From positions 1 to 52,644 of the forward strand of contig MSGT01000072.1 of NCBI GenBank assembly GCA_001940825.1: a DNA stretch of 52,644 nucleotides. Reading direction: 5' to 3'. Positions 40,128 to 48,732 of this stretch are shown in pieces; within the stretch, counting starts at the first letter, position 1; each line of letters starts with the position of its first letter. Both the position numbers and the translations under genes were made by a program. The notes under the pieces were generated by a model that did no database searches, had not been told where the DNA came from, and saw nothing but the letters and a program-made list of their open reading frames with translations. The DNA is from Sphaerochaeta sp. Phil3 (lineage in GTDB: Bacteria > Spirochaetota > Spirochaetia > Sphaerochaetales > Sphaerochaetaceae).

Positions 40128-41840
40128 TTATTCAACCTCCGTGATTTTCTTGCTTGTACCAAAGTGCTTGATGAAGAGGTTCATCAGAAGAACGGCACCG
40201 TAGGTTATGATGATGAGAATCGTTGCGAACGCGCAGGCAAGTCCGTAGGAGCCCTTCTCCGCAAACTCGTTTATCTGGACGGTAATGAGCAGGTACTGCG
40301 GCGTGACCAGCAATATGATAGCCGATATTGCCGTGATACTCCTTACGAACGCCGTGACAAGGCCGCTGAGGAACGAATCTTTTATAAGCGGCAACGTCAC
40401 CGAGGTGAACACCTTGAAGCTATCGGCACCCATGTCATAGGCCGATTCCTCTATGGATTTGTCTATCTGCCGCAAAGCCGCTATTCCGCTTCGCGTTCCA
40501 GTAGGAAGGGACCTTATGACAAAGACTATCACAAGGATGAGGCCTGTTCCATAGAGTCCCTGAAGTATTCCAGTGTGGAAGAGACCTCCGCTGAAACCAC
40601 GGATGTATCCAACGCCAAGTACCGTTCCAGGAACAGCCATGGCAAGCATGGAAACAGCCTCTATGAAGCCTTTGGCCTTGAATTTTCTCTTTACAACGAG
40701 GTAAGAGATTATCATTGAAAGCAATGCCGTGATAGGAGCTGCAATCAAAGAAAGCCTAAAGGAGTCGCCAAAAGCCTTGAAACCCTTGTAGCGGGTGAAG
40801 ACGAGCTTGAACCACTTGAGCGTCAACGGGAAGAACTTGTAGCCCCAAGTGGGGAACAAAGCACCAATTGGAACGCAAATGTACATGAGTATTACGAACA
40901 TTGCACCAAGGGAGCACAGGACTGTAAGGGGAATCCTCACGCTCTTGTCCTCTATGAGCATCCTTCCTCTAGAAGCCTTTCCTGTGAGAGTTGCCGTGGA
41001 CTTGGCTTCAAGGACGTATTTTTGGACGATGAACATTGCAAGTGTTATGCACAAAAGGACAACTGCCATTGCAGCGGCTCCGGCCTTGTCGTATGCACCT
41101 GTTATCTGAAGGTAGATCGTCGTTGCCAAGGTATCGTAGCTTCCTCCAATTATCATAGGGTTGGCAAAGTCAGCAATCGACTCTATGAATGTGACAAGGA
41201 ACGCATTTCCAATACCAGGAAGAAGAAGCGGAAGCGTGACGCTCGTGAAGACCTTCATGCGACTTGCGCCCATGTCGCGGGCAGCTTCCTCCAGCGATGG
41301 GTCTATGTTCTTGAGAAGCCCCCTGAACATCATGTAGCAGACAGGGAAGAACGTAAGAGACTGGACTATTGCAATCCCCCAGAATCCGTAGACGCTGTTG
41401 TCATATATGTTCAAGAGGTATCTCGTTATGATTCCAGCCTTTCCAAAGAGCATTATCATGGAAAGGGAAAGCACGAACGGAGGAGAGACGACAGGCAGCA
41501 TGGAGACGACCTTGAAAAGTCCTCCTGCAAATTTGCCTATCCTCACGTATACCTCTACGTATGCAAAGAGAAGTCCTACTGCGGTTGCAATGATGCCTAC
41601 GACGAATCCAACCTTGAGCGTGTTGGTTATTGCAGTAGTGAACTTAGGCATCTTGAAGACCCTTTTGAAAACGGAGAAGGAGAACCCTCCGTCACCAACG
41701 AAGCTATCCACAAGCAGGATTGCAAGCGGATACAGAATGAAAAGGGTCAGAAAAGTTATGAGCAATACTATGGTTGTAACCAGTATGGGGTCCGCCAAGA
41801 GCTTTTTCTTGTCAAGGGAAGCACCCTGTCCTCTAGCCAT
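40128..41840 (-). CDS. ABC transporter permease, two fused domains (FbpB type)
   Basis: Inner-membrane permease of 570 aa made of two homologous halves, each with about six helices, as in the iron(III) permeases FbpB/AfuB. Each half has the ATPase-coupling loop: EEAARDMGASRMKVFTSVTLP (about 190-210) and EESAYDMGADSFKVFTSVTLP (about 462-482). GGAGGG stands before the ATG at 41840. It sits between the binding protein gene (separated by a hairpin) and the ATPase gene. Metal specificity follows the family; 2-aminoethylphosphonate-type systems look similar. Confidence 0.93.
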   Translation of the reverse strand: MARGQGASLDKKKLLADPILVTTIVLLITFLTLFILYPLAILLVDSFVGDGGFSFSVFKRVFKMPKFTTAITNTLKVGFVVGIIATAVGLLFAYVEVYVRIGKFAGGLFKVVSMLPVVSPPFVLSLSMIMLFGKAGIITRYLLNIYDNSVYGFWGIAIVQSLTFFPVCYMMFRGLLKNIDPSLEEAARDMGASRMKVFTSVTLPLLLPGIGNAFLVTFIESIADFANPMIIGGSYDTLATTIYLQITGAYDKAGAAAMAVVLLCITLAMFIVQKYVLEAKSTATLTGKASRGRMLIEDKSVRIPLTVLCSLGAMFVILMYICVPIGALFPTWGYKFFPLTLKWFKLVFTRYKGFKAFGDSFRLSLIAAPITALLSMIISYLVVKRKFKAKGFIEAVSMLAMAVPGTVLGVGYIRGFSGGLFHTGILQGLYGTGLILVIVFVIRSLPTGTRSGIAALRQIDKSIEESAYDMGADSFKVFTSVTLPLIKDSFLSGLVTAFVRSITAISAIILLVTPQYLLITVQINEFAEKGSYGLACAFATILIIITYGAVLLMNLFIKHFGTSKKITEVE

Positions 41841-41925
41841 AAACCCTCCTTTGTATCACGGAAGGGTTTCCAACAACTACGGAATCCGGAGCAACAAGGA
41901 TTCCAGGAAACTCCTCCAAAACGAA

Positions 41926-41957
41926 ATGAGGATGGCAGCACCTGCCACCATCCTCAT
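41926..41957 (-). terminator. intercistronic hairpin between binding protein and permease genes
   Basis: ATGAGGATGG (41926-41935) and CCATCCTCAT (41948-41957) pair, with an inner GGCAG/CTGCC extension; there is no strong T-run. Same position in the operon as the hairpins after dctP and oppA. Confidence 0.65.
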
Positions 41958-41993
41958 CATGACAAACACTTATGTCAATCACAAAAAGTCCAG

Positions 41994-43115
41994 TTACTTG
42001 ACCTGGAACCTTGTTGTGTCGCCTGTTGCTGCACCGGCGTTTGCAAGAGCATCCATGACTTCCTGGATGTATGTCTTGATGTTTGCCGTTGCATCATCGA
42101 AGTCGTAGTCGATGACGTTGTTTGGATCAAGACCAAACTCGTATGCAACCTGTGGCTGCTCTGCGTTGTCGAGAACGAGGAACTGGTAGGATCCGTTCTC
42201 CTTGGCAAGGTTCACGCAGTCTGGGCTGAGAGCATACTCGATCCAGAGCTTTGCTGCGTTCTGATGCTTTGCTCCCTTGAAGATTGCAGTTGCACCAATC
42301 TCGCATGTCGTGCCGCTTGATGGAATCACGAGACCAATGTTGTCGTAGCCGTTGTCAACGATCTGATAGATACCGTCATGGAGGAAGCCAATGCCAATGA
42401 CGCACTCGCCTGTTCCAACGTTCTTGGAAGGACCGGAACCGGACTTCGTGTAGACTTCGATGTTCTTATCCAGGTCAACGAGGTACTGGATGCCAGCATC
42501 GTGGCCGTACTTCTGGATGACTGTGTTGATGACAAGCTTTGCCGTTCCAGCAGTATTGTAGTTGGAAAGCCATACAAGACCCTTGTACTCAGGCTTGAGG
42601 AGATCTGGGAAATCCTGTGGAGCCTCAAGACCCATTCTTGTGAGTTCGTCCTTGTTGTACATGAATCCAAGGAGACCTGTGTAGATTCCGTACCAAAGGT
42701 TGTCAGCATGCTTGTATACAGGCTTTGCAATGTGCTTTGCATTGACTGCATCGTATCTCTCAAGGAGACCTTCTGCTGCTACGACGTTGTAAGGGTCCGT
42801 CGTACCGCCGAACCAAACGTCTGCGGATGGATTGCCGTTCTCTTCCTCGATCTTGGCCTGGACCTCACCTGTTGAAAGGCGCTGATAGGTCGTCTTGATT
42901 CCGAAGAGTTCCTGGAAATGCTCGCAAGCCGCTGCAAGGTACTCCTCCTCGCAAGAGCCATAGACGACGAGCTCGCCCTCAGCCTGAGCGGCTGCAACGA
43001 GAGCTGCATCGTAACCTTCCACTGTGGTTCCTGTTGTGGCTTCAGCTGCAGCCTGAGCGAATACGCTTGTGCAGATGACAGCAAGAACGAGCAGAACAAC
43101 TGTAAGTTTTTTCAT
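41994..43115 (-). CDS. ABC transporter substrate-binding protein, ferric iron type
   Basis: Periplasmic binding protein of 373 aa. The signal peptide (MKKLTVVLLVLAVICTSVFA) ends in VFA, followed by QAAAEA; there is no lipobox. The mature start ELVVYGSCEEEYLAAACEHFQE, then QAKIEEENGNPSADVWFGGTTDP and AKLWIEYALSPDCVNL are typical of the SBP_bac_6/8 FbpA-AfuA group. Fe3+ is the common cargo, but the tyrosine ligands cannot be placed with confidence, so phosphonate or another anion is possible. GGGGG stands before the ATG. A TATAAT promoter is upstream, divergent from dnaX. Confidence 0.85.
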   Translation of the reverse strand: MKKLTVVLLVLAVICTSVFAQAAAEATTGTTVEGYDAALVAAAQAEGELVVYGSCEEEYLAAACEHFQELFGIKTTYQRLSTGEVQAKIEEENGNPSADVWFGGTTDPYNVVAAEGLLERYDAVNAKHIAKPVYKHADNLWYGIYTGLLGFMYNKDELTRMGLEAPQDFPDLLKPEYKGLVWLSNYNTAGTAKLVINTVIQKYGHDAGIQYLVDLDKNIEVYTKSGSGPSKNVGTGECVIGIGFLHDGIYQIVDNGYDNIGLVIPSSGTTCEIGATAIFKGAKHQNAAKLWIEYALSPDCVNLAKENGSYQFLVLDNAEQPQVAYEFGLDPNNVIDYDFDDATANIKTYIQEVMDALANAGAATGDTTRFQVK

Positions 43116-43183
43116 TTATTCCCCCTTTACTCCAAAGGAGACGGCTAAAAACCACCCCCTTTGAGAATAATAAGCTAAGGATG

Positions 43184-43211
43184 ATTATACTTCATTTCAC
43201 CCAGCATTCAA
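43184..43211 (-). promoter_or_regulatory. promoter of the iron-type ABC operon
   Basis: On the minus strand TTGAAT (43211-43206), 16-nt spacer, TATAAT (43189-43184). The ~65-nt leader carries a direct repeat of AAAGGGGG and a CTCC-TTT-GGAG mini-hairpin near the ribosome binding site. Confidence 0.6.
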
Positions 43212-43235
43212 GTAGTTTTTTGGAGCAACTTTTGC

Positions 43236-43241
43236 TATCAT
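43236..43241 (+). promoter_or_regulatory. -10 box of dnaX, implying a leaderless mRNA
   Basis: TATCAT, 6 nt before the ATG at 43248, so transcription should start at or beside the ATG. The -35 is poor (TAGTTT at 43213-43218). No ribosome binding site lies before the start. Confidence 0.4.
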
Positions 43242-43247
43242 TGAACC

Positions 43248-45098
43248 ATGGCGTATGAAGTAACAGCAACAAGAAGAAGACCGCAGCAATTCGAAAGCCT
43301 TGCAGGACAGGAGTTCGTAGTATCTACACTCAAGAATGCAATCGAGCAGGGACGCATCGCCCATGCATACCTTTTCAGCGGCCCAAGAGGTGTAGGAAAG
43401 ACGACAAGCGCGCGACTTCTCGCAAAAGCCCTAAACTGCGTCCATGGTCCAACCGCCACACCATGCGGCGAATGCGACAACTGCAAGGGAATTGCAAAGG
43501 GAAGCAGCCTTGACGTAATAGAGATAGACGGAGCCAGCAACACCGGCGTAAACGATGTAAGAGCCATAAAGGAGGAAGTCCTCTTCCCTCCAACGTCGTC
43601 CCGCTACAAGATATACATAATAGACGAAGTCCACATGCTGTCCCAAAGCGCATTCAATGCACTTCTAAAGACCATTGAGGAACCACCTGAGTACGTCGTC
43701 TTCATCTTCGCCACGACAGAGACCCAAAAGGTCCCCGCCACCATAAGAAGCCGCTGCCAGCAGTTCAACTTCCAGCTGATCCCTCTTGAAACCATAGAGA
43801 AGCTCCTTGGTGATGCGGCTCAGGAAATGGGCATAAAGGCAGACAAGGACGCCCTCTTCTGGATTGCAAAGGAAGCCACAGGTTCAATGAGGGATGCCTA
43901 CACCCTCTTCGACCAGGTCGTATCGTTCTCCAACGGAGAGATAACCTTGGACAAGATCCGTGAGAAGCTTGGAGTCGTGGGCATGGAGCGCATAGGCCAG
44001 ATCATGGCTGACATCCTCTCACGCAGGCAGAGCGCCGCAATGGACAAGGTCAACGACCTATTGGCCAAGGGAGTCAGCACAGAGCAGGTCATCAAGGACT
44101 TCACGGACTACTTCAGGACCCTTCTTCTCATCAAGGAAGGGGTGAAGAGCGAGAACGTCCTTGGCGAACGCATGGAATCCTTCCCGCCAGAGATAAGGAC
44201 AGCCTTCAACGAAGAGCAATTGGAAGCAGGCCTCGATCTTTTTCTGAACCTCTACCGAGACATACGCTATTCACTCAACCCGCGCTTCGAACTCGAACTT
44301 GCAGTCTCCAAACTGTCACGCCTACGATATGTGGCATCAAATGCAAGTGTATTGGAACAGCTGGCACGACTCAAGAACGACCTCGTCACCGGCACCATCA
44401 CGCCGCTCAACCCCGCGCTTGCCGACCAGAAAACAATAGAGCCACAGGCAGCGACACCTCTACAGACAACCACCCCAAAGACCGATGTCCCTGAGACCGC
44501 CCCTTCAAAGAAAAGCTCATCCCCTGCGCCAACGACGACTCCAGAATCCAGCAATGCACAACCTGTTGTCCAAGAACCGCAACCTGTGGTTGCGCCAGCT
44601 GTTGAAACACCGCACGAGGAGGAAAAGGTACACGGGGCACAGCCAACTCTGGAAGGCCTCAAAGGAGTCCTCCCCCAGGGAATCGTGGATGTTAAGAACG
44701 AAGACGATGGCCTAGTTCTTTGTTTTGCAAACAAATTATTCTATCAACTTGCACTCAGAAGCCTTCAAAAGGTAAAGGACGATGTATCGGCAAAGCTTGG
44801 AGCCCAGGCGAACGTAGTGCTGGCGCTGTCAGAAAGGAACGAAACGCAGCCTCAGCCAGAACCGGCTGTTCAGGCACCTTTGAACGAGGCAGTCCCTCCA
44901 GAGACTCCAGCAAAGGCACAGCCTGTACAAACACCCCCAAAACCAGAACCGCAGGCAGCTGTACCCATCCAAGGTGCAGCTCCAACCCAAAGTACAGCTC
45001 CAACCCAAGTGAAGACGATGAACGCCTTGGAAGAGGAGAGAAAGAACCTGATAAACGATTTGATTCTTGCCTTTGACGGCAGAGAGGAGAAGATATGA
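43248..45098 (+). CDS. dnaX: DNA polymerase III subunits gamma/tau
   Basis: Clamp-loader ATPase of the replisome, 616 aa. Walker A GPRGVGKTTSARLLAKALNC (about 45-64), the zinc module CGECDNCKG (about 73-81), Walker B YIIDEVHMLS (about 124-133), sensor FIFATTETQKVPATIRSRCQQFNF (about 152-175; SRC arginine finger). The C-terminal third (from about 390) is a Pro/Ala/Gln/Thr-rich linker, with a two-copy 18-nt repeat near 44972-45010, ending in a short helical tail. No convincing slippery heptamer for a gamma product was found. Overlaps ybaB by ATGA, the conserved dnaX-ybaB-recR order. Confidence 0.96.
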   Translation: MAYEVTATRRRPQQFESLAGQEFVVSTLKNAIEQGRIAHAYLFSGPRGVGKTTSARLLAKALNCVHGPTATPCGECDNCKGIAKGSSLDVIEIDGASNTGVNDVRAIKEEVLFPPTSSRYKIYIIDEVHMLSQSAFNALLKTIEEPPEYVVFIFATTETQKVPATIRSRCQQFNFQLIPLETIEKLLGDAAQEMGIKADKDALFWIAKEATGSMRDAYTLFDQVVSFSNGEITLDKIREKLGVVGMERIGQIMADILSRRQSAAMDKVNDLLAKGVSTEQVIKDFTDYFRTLLLIKEGVKSENVLGERMESFPPEIRTAFNEEQLEAGLDLFLNLYRDIRYSLNPRFELELAVSKLSRLRYVASNASVLEQLARLKNDLVTGTITPLNPALADQKTIEPQAATPLQTTTPKTDVPETAPSKKSSSPAPTTTPESSNAQPVVQEPQPVVAPAVETPHEEEKVHGAQPTLEGLKGVLPQGIVDVKNEDDGLVLCFANKLFYQLALRSLQKVKDDVSAKLGAQANVVLALSERNETQPQPEPAVQAPLNEAVPPETPAKAQPVQTPPKPEPQAAVPIQGAAPTQSTAPTQVKTMNALEEERKNLINDLILAFDGREEKI

Positions 45099-45391
45099 AC
45101 CCATTCGAACTTTTCAAGAACATGGACAAGATAAAAAGCCAGGCCGAGGAGATGAAGGCCAAGGTGGCCACAATAAAGTGCAGCGGCTATGCATACGGCA
45201 ACATGATAGAAGCCGTTGCAAACGGAAACATGGAGATTGAAAGCCTCAAGATAGATCCATCGCTTGTAACGGAGCAGAACAAGGCAATGCTTGAGGTCCT
45301 TGTGGCATCGGCTGTGAACACAGCTCTGAAGAACGTGAAGGACAGGATCTCACAGGAGGCGGGACAGGCCCTCTCGCAGTACGGAATATGA
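45095..45391 (+). CDS. ybaB: YbaB/EbfC family nucleoid-associated protein
   Basis: Small DNA-binding protein of 98 aa, usual length, that forms tweezer-like dimers on the nucleoid. MNPFELFKNMDKIKSQAEEMKAKVATIKCSG begins with the long helix, then GNGNMEIESLKIDPSL-type strands (here VANGNMEIESLKIDPSLV, about 41-58) and a helical end. Both ends overlap by ATGA with dnaX and recR. It acts with RecR-linked DNA repair or chromosome organisation, as inferred from universal gene order. Confidence 0.94.
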   Translation: MNPFELFKNMDKIKSQAEEMKAKVATIKCSGYAYGNMIEAVANGNMEIESLKIDPSLVTEQNKAMLEVLVASAVNTALKNVKDRISQEAGQALSQYGI

Positions 45392-45978
45392 CAGCATTGG
45401 AGAATCTGACAAAGCTCCTCTCCCGCCTTCCCGGAGTAGGACCAAAAAGTGCGTCACGCATCGCATTCTCGCTCATAAAGACGCCAAAGGACTATAACAG
45501 ACTGCTGGCTGAGGACATAGCCACAATTCAGGAGAAGGTGCATCCCTGCTCGATATGCGGTTCATTCACAGAGACAGACCCCTGCCCTGTATGCACGGAC
45601 ACGACAAGGGACAGGTCCATGCTATGCATTGTGGAACAACCGCAGGATGTCATGACAATACAGGCTTCAGGAGCCTACAACGGGCTTTTCCATGTCCTTG
45701 GAGGAGCCATAAACCCTCTCAATGGCGTTGGTCCTGAGGATCTAAGCTTTGGAAAGCTCTTGGAGCGCATAGAGGCAGGATCTTTCTCAGAGATAATCAT
45801 TGCAACGAATCCAACGGAGGAAGGCGACACAACGGCCTTGTACATAAGGCACGTCCTCAAAAGCCATCCAGAGCTCAACCTCACACGCCTTGCGTCAGGA
45901 CTTCCCATTGGCGGAGATCTTGAATACGCAGACAGAACAACCCTGACCCGCTCGTTCAGAGGAAGGGTGAAGCTGTAG
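45388..45978 (+). CDS. recR: recombination protein RecR
   Basis: RecFOR pathway mediator of 196 aa. The N-terminal helix-hairpin-helix LLSRLPGVGPKSASRIAF (about 8-25), the zinc finger CSICGSFTETDPCPVC (about 54-69), the Toprim domain from SMLCIVEQPQDVMTIQASGAYNGLFHVLGG (about 76-105, read in parts) and the C-terminal RLASGLPIGGDLEYADRTTLTRSFRGR are all present. It ends 3 nt from the stop of the convergent djlA-like gene, so the two transcripts must overlap at their 3' ends. Confidence 0.97.
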   Translation: MTALENLTKLLSRLPGVGPKSASRIAFSLIKTPKDYNRLLAEDIATIQEKVHPCSICGSFTETDPCPVCTDTTRDRSMLCIVEQPQDVMTIQASGAYNGLFHVLGGAINPLNGVGPEDLSFGKLLERIEAGSFSEIIIATNPTEEGDTTALYIRHVLKSHPELNLTRLASGLPIGGDLEYADRTTLTRSFRGRVKL

Positions 45979-45981
45979 TAT

Positions 45982-46809
45982 TTACTTTATCCCGCGTTCC
46001 TTGCAGATGAGCTCGTAGGCTTCCTGGATTTCGCGGAACTTCTTCGTCGCATATTCCTTGAATTCGTCCGCCATGCCCTTGGCCGCAACGGTATCGGGAT
46101 GGAATTCGAGGATGAGCTTTCTGTATGCCTTTTTGATTTCGGCCTCGGTTGCGCTTTCGGTAAGGCCTAGGACTGCATAGGCCTTTGAAGGGGTGCTTGC
46201 GACTCCGTAGCGGCGTTTGATGCTTTCAAGAACGGACTGAGGGATCTGAAACCTGCGTGCTGCGTACTCAATGAGCCTTTCCTCGTTCTTGGAAACGACG
46301 CCGTCTGCATTTGCAACCCTGTAGAAGATATCGATCATGAGCTGCAGGATTGATGGGGAGTTTCTGAAATTGCTGTAGAACTGGTCGGCAAGGCTCTCGA
46401 ATGTTATGTTCTGCTCCAAGGCATTGTTGAAGATGTTCACCGCATTGTAGTAGCTCTGACCCGTAAGGTGCAGGTCGTTGACCATGAACTCGCTTACCTT
46501 TCGCTTTGCGTTCTCGCTTACGGTACCATCGGCCGATGCAAGCTTTGCAAGCATCGAGAAGGCTCCAACAAAGAACACCATCTGGGATCTTCCATAGCCT
46601 GTATTGAAGAAGAAGCGCCTAGAATAGTCGTTTTGCGAGTAGTTTGAGCCATCGTTTTGAGTTCTCTGGTAATCCTGGGAATCATTTGATTCTTCAAACT
46701 CAGAACTTTTGTCTATCATGTGGCCAAAGACCGCACCAGCTATAAGGCCAAGCGGTCCGCCAAGAAAGAACCCTAAGGTTCCGCCTATTATCTTACCAAG
46801 CCATCCCAT
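45982..46809 (-). CDS. djlA: DjlA-like co-chaperone: TerB and J domains
   Basis: Protein of 275 aa. The N-terminal Gly-rich hydrophobic segment (IIGGTLGFFLGGPLGLIAGAVFGHMID, about 6-32) is a DjlA-type membrane anchor with glycine zipper. A TerB-like helical domain follows (about 75-190: FSMLAKLASADGTVSENAKRKV and YRVANADGVVSKNEERLIEY). The C-terminal J domain (about 208-275) has the essential HPD in LILEFHPDTVAAKG. It should stimulate DnaK at the membrane. The start overlaps the glycosidase stop by 1 nt (TGATG), so translation is coupled. Confidence 0.9.
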   Translation of the reverse strand: MGWLGKIIGGTLGFFLGGPLGLIAGAVFGHMIDKSSEFEESNDSQDYQRTQNDGSNYSQNDYSRRFFFNTGYGRSQMVFFVGAFSMLAKLASADGTVSENAKRKVSEFMVNDLHLTGQSYYNAVNIFNNALEQNITFESLADQFYSNFRNSPSILQLMIDIFYRVANADGVVSKNEERLIEYAARRFQIPQSVLESIKRRYGVASTPSKAYAVLGLTESATEAEIKKAYRKLILEFHPDTVAAKGMADEFKEYATKKFREIQEAYELICKERGIK

Positions 46810-48227
46810 CAGAGTTTGTCAATAAGCATGGAGCACTTGCCGCTAGGAATTGGCAGTGTCTTCTTCTTTTTTTCATCGATGATCTCTATCGTGAAGTAAT
46901 AGAGCTTCTCACTTTCAAGCCTTATCTCCCAACCTCTTGCGTTCTTGTTGCTAAGAATAGTGATTAGGTTCCTCTTGAGCGAAAGCTTTTCTATTCCCAT
47001 GACTTCGAGGCTTGGAACCATCCAGTAGACTGTCTTTCTTGGAAGCGATACATCAAGTCCTATTATATCCTCAATCATGAGGGTTATCGTCACAAGACAG
47101 ACCTGAGGAAGGAACTTCCTTCTTGGGAAATCCCCATCAGCTGCAGGAGTCCCTTCCTTGGTTGGGAGATAAGCCTCCCAGACATCACCAGTCTTTCCTT
47201 CCTCTGGATGTAGGGTATCGAGCATGAAGTAGACATGCCTTATGGCGCATTCACGTGCAAATACATGTTCTCCATACTTTTCAAGACCCTTGACCACACA
47301 ATAGACATTGGAAGGAACGACGGCTCCGCAATATCCCTGGACGTTCTCCTTGTAGCAAGGGGAATCTACGCTCACGCTTGGGAACGGATTGTCGGTACCA
47401 AAGTAGTTGGGATCCTTGAGGAGCTCTATCATGGATGCAGCCTTTTCGTCGTTTGGAATCTCAGCAAGGAGAGTCCAGTAGGCTCCGATCATCTTGAGAG
47501 GTATGCGCTGTTCCTGGGTATCCAGGTCATAGTAGAAATTGGTCTCAGGATCCCACATGAGGTTGTTTATCCTGGTCTTGAGCGAGAAATAGAGCCTCTT
47601 GTACCTGAAGCTGAGCTCCTTGTCGTTCAGGATATCGCCAATGTTGGACATATAGAGGGCGTTCAAAGCCATGAGGGTATTGAAATCAACAGGATAGACT
47701 GTGTTCTCCCTAGGGACATTGCCCGTAAGACAAGAGCTTATAGGAACGCTGAAAAGACCGTTCTCCTTCTGGAAGGTTGCCTTGAGCCAGTTGAAGTAGT
47801 TTTCAAGGAACGGAACTATATCCTTGAGTCTCTTCTTGTTTCCAATCTTATGGTAGAACATGAACTCGATGTATGCAAAGAGTGGAACGACGACTCCTTC
47901 AGGATTGTCTTCAGTGAATATAGGAGAGCCGTCTGCAACGCTGTACTGCGCCCTTATGGCACCGTTCTCCTCCTGCTTGGAATAGAAGAAATCCAACATG
48001 TCGAACGGCGAGTAGACCTGATTGCTATAGTTGAGGAAGAGAGATGAAAGGCAGCAGTCGAACTGGCCTATCGTCTCTTGGTCGTTGTACGAGACGTAGT
48101 TACCGGTAAAGCCGTTTTCCTCTGTTCCCTTCTTCCAAAACTCATCAATCCAAACCCAAGCTCTGTCATAGAGGTCAACGAAATCCTGATCGTAAAAATG
48201 AATTGATGGTATAGCTTCGCGGTCCAA
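46809..48227 (-). CDS. (alpha/alpha)6-barrel glycoside hydrolase, GH37/GH63-like
   Basis: Cytosolic protein of 472 aa (no signal peptide). It resembles trehalase/mannosylglycerate-hydrolase-type GH37/GH63 barrels: RVWIDEFWKK-like opening, ENGAIRAQYSVADGSPIFTEDNPEGVVVPLFAY, FQKENGLFSVPISSCLTGNVPRENTVYPVDFNTLMALNALYMSNIG (in parts), NLMWDPETNFYYDLD and IPLKMIGAYWTLLAEI. Substrate not identifiable. The open frame starts with ATG at 48263, but that ATG lies inside a hairpin with a U-run. AGGAG at 48239-48235 is 7 nt before TTG at 48227, so this TTG is the better start. Coupled to the DjlA-like gene. Confidence 0.7.
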   Translation of the reverse strand: MDREAIPSIHFYDQDFVDLYDRAWVWIDEFWKKGTEENGFTGNYVSYNDQETIGQFDCCLSSLFLNYSNQVYSPFDMLDFFYSKQEENGAIRAQYSVADGSPIFTEDNPEGVVVPLFAYIEFMFYHKIGNKKRLKDIVPFLENYFNWLKATFQKENGLFSVPISSCLTGNVPRENTVYPVDFNTLMALNALYMSNIGDILNDKELSFRYKRLYFSLKTRINNLMWDPETNFYYDLDTQEQRIPLKMIGAYWTLLAEIPNDEKAASMIELLKDPNYFGTDNPFPSVSVDSPCYKENVQGYCGAVVPSNVYCVVKGLEKYGEHVFARECAIRHVYFMLDTLHPEEGKTGDVWEAYLPTKEGTPAADGDFPRRKFLPQVCLVTITLMIEDIIGLDVSLPRKTVYWMVPSLEVMGIEKLSLKRNLITILSNKNARGWEIRLESEKLYYFTIEIIDEKKKKTLPIPSGKCSMLIDKL

Positions 48228-48242
48228 TTGGATGCTCCTATC

Positions 48243-48279
48243 ATAAAAAAACCCCAATATCATAAGTCGAAATTGGGTT
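48243..48279 (-). promoter_or_regulatory. terminator-like hairpin in the glycosidase leader
   Basis: On the minus strand AACCCAAT (48279-48272), 13-nt loop, ATTGGGGTT (48258-48250, one bulged G), then a run of seven T. It lies just after the expected transcription start (about 48280) and just before AGGAG and the TTG start, as an attenuator would. Confidence 0.6.
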
Positions 48280-48286
48280 AATATAT

Positions 48287-48315
48287 CTTATATCACGTTT
48301 TCGTTCTGCCGTCAA
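48287..48315 (-). promoter_or_regulatory. promoter of the glycosidase-djlA operon
   Basis: On the minus strand TTGACG (48315-48310), 17-nt spacer, TATAAG (48292-48287). Close to consensus; start expected near 48280. Confidence 0.65.
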
Positions 48316-48345
48316 ATAAATTGTAAGAAAACTGTAAGGGAAAGT

Positions 48346-48370
48346 CCAATGGAAAAAGGCTTTTCCTTGG
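48346..48370 (-). terminator. hairpin after the antitoxin gene
   Basis: CCAATGGAAAA (48346-48356) and TTTTCCTTGG (48361-48370) pair with one bulge. On the minus strand it follows the antitoxin stop by about 50 nt; no clear T-run. Confidence 0.45.
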
Positions 48371-48418
48371 TTAAAAAATGTAGTCCAGACACCCTTATTT
48401 CAATAAAACATTTATGAA

Positions 48419-48679
48419 TCAGGGCTCTTTCACCTCTTGCACCTCTTGGGCTTTCCCTTCCTCCAATTGCTTCTTTGATTCGATCAACCAAGAAAAATTG
48501 GCAGAGTCCGCCCTAATGTAGGTGTTTTCAATGAGATTGTTGAACGCGTCTTCGTTGATTATCACAACGTTTCCACCCTCTCCCTTTCTGGTTACAACCA
48601 CAGTCTCATAGTCTTCAGAGACGGCTTTCATATAGGTACTCATGCCCGACTTAAGCTTAGAATAGTCAACAGACATCAT
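48419..48679 (-). CDS. Phd/YefM-family antitoxin, apparently orphan
   Basis: Small protein of 86 aa. SVDYSKLKSGMSTYMKAVSEDYETVVVTRKGEGGNVVIINEDAFNNLIENTYI (read in parts, about 3-55) follows the Phd/YefM pattern: N-terminal DNA-binding half, the VVVTR strand, NVVII and the E-x-T-Y(L/I) end, then a charged tail that would neutralise a toxin. No RelE/YoeB/Doc-like toxin lies downstream, where one is expected: only 155 nt remain before the glycosidase promoter and hairpins. It lies 53 nt after the second DUF262 gene on the same strand, so it may belong to that operon. Two adjacent ATGs, no good ribosome binding site. Confidence 0.75.
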   Translation of the reverse strand: MMSVDYSKLKSGMSTYMKAVSEDYETVVVTRKGEGGNVVIINEDAFNNLIENTYIRADSANFSWLIESKKQLEEGKAQEVQEVKEP

Positions 48680-48732
48680 TTTCTACTTATATCCAAACAC
48701 AAGCTACTGTATTCGTCAAACGTCAACGAAAC

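Noticed and set aside
44400-44800. Programmed frameshift site in dnaX for the gamma subunit
   Set aside because: No A-AAA-AAG-type heptamer followed by a stem-loop was found; only short A runs.
48264-48418. A small toxin gene partnering the antitoxin
   Set aside because: All frames are short; the stretch is filled by a hairpin, a strong promoter and the glycosidase leader.
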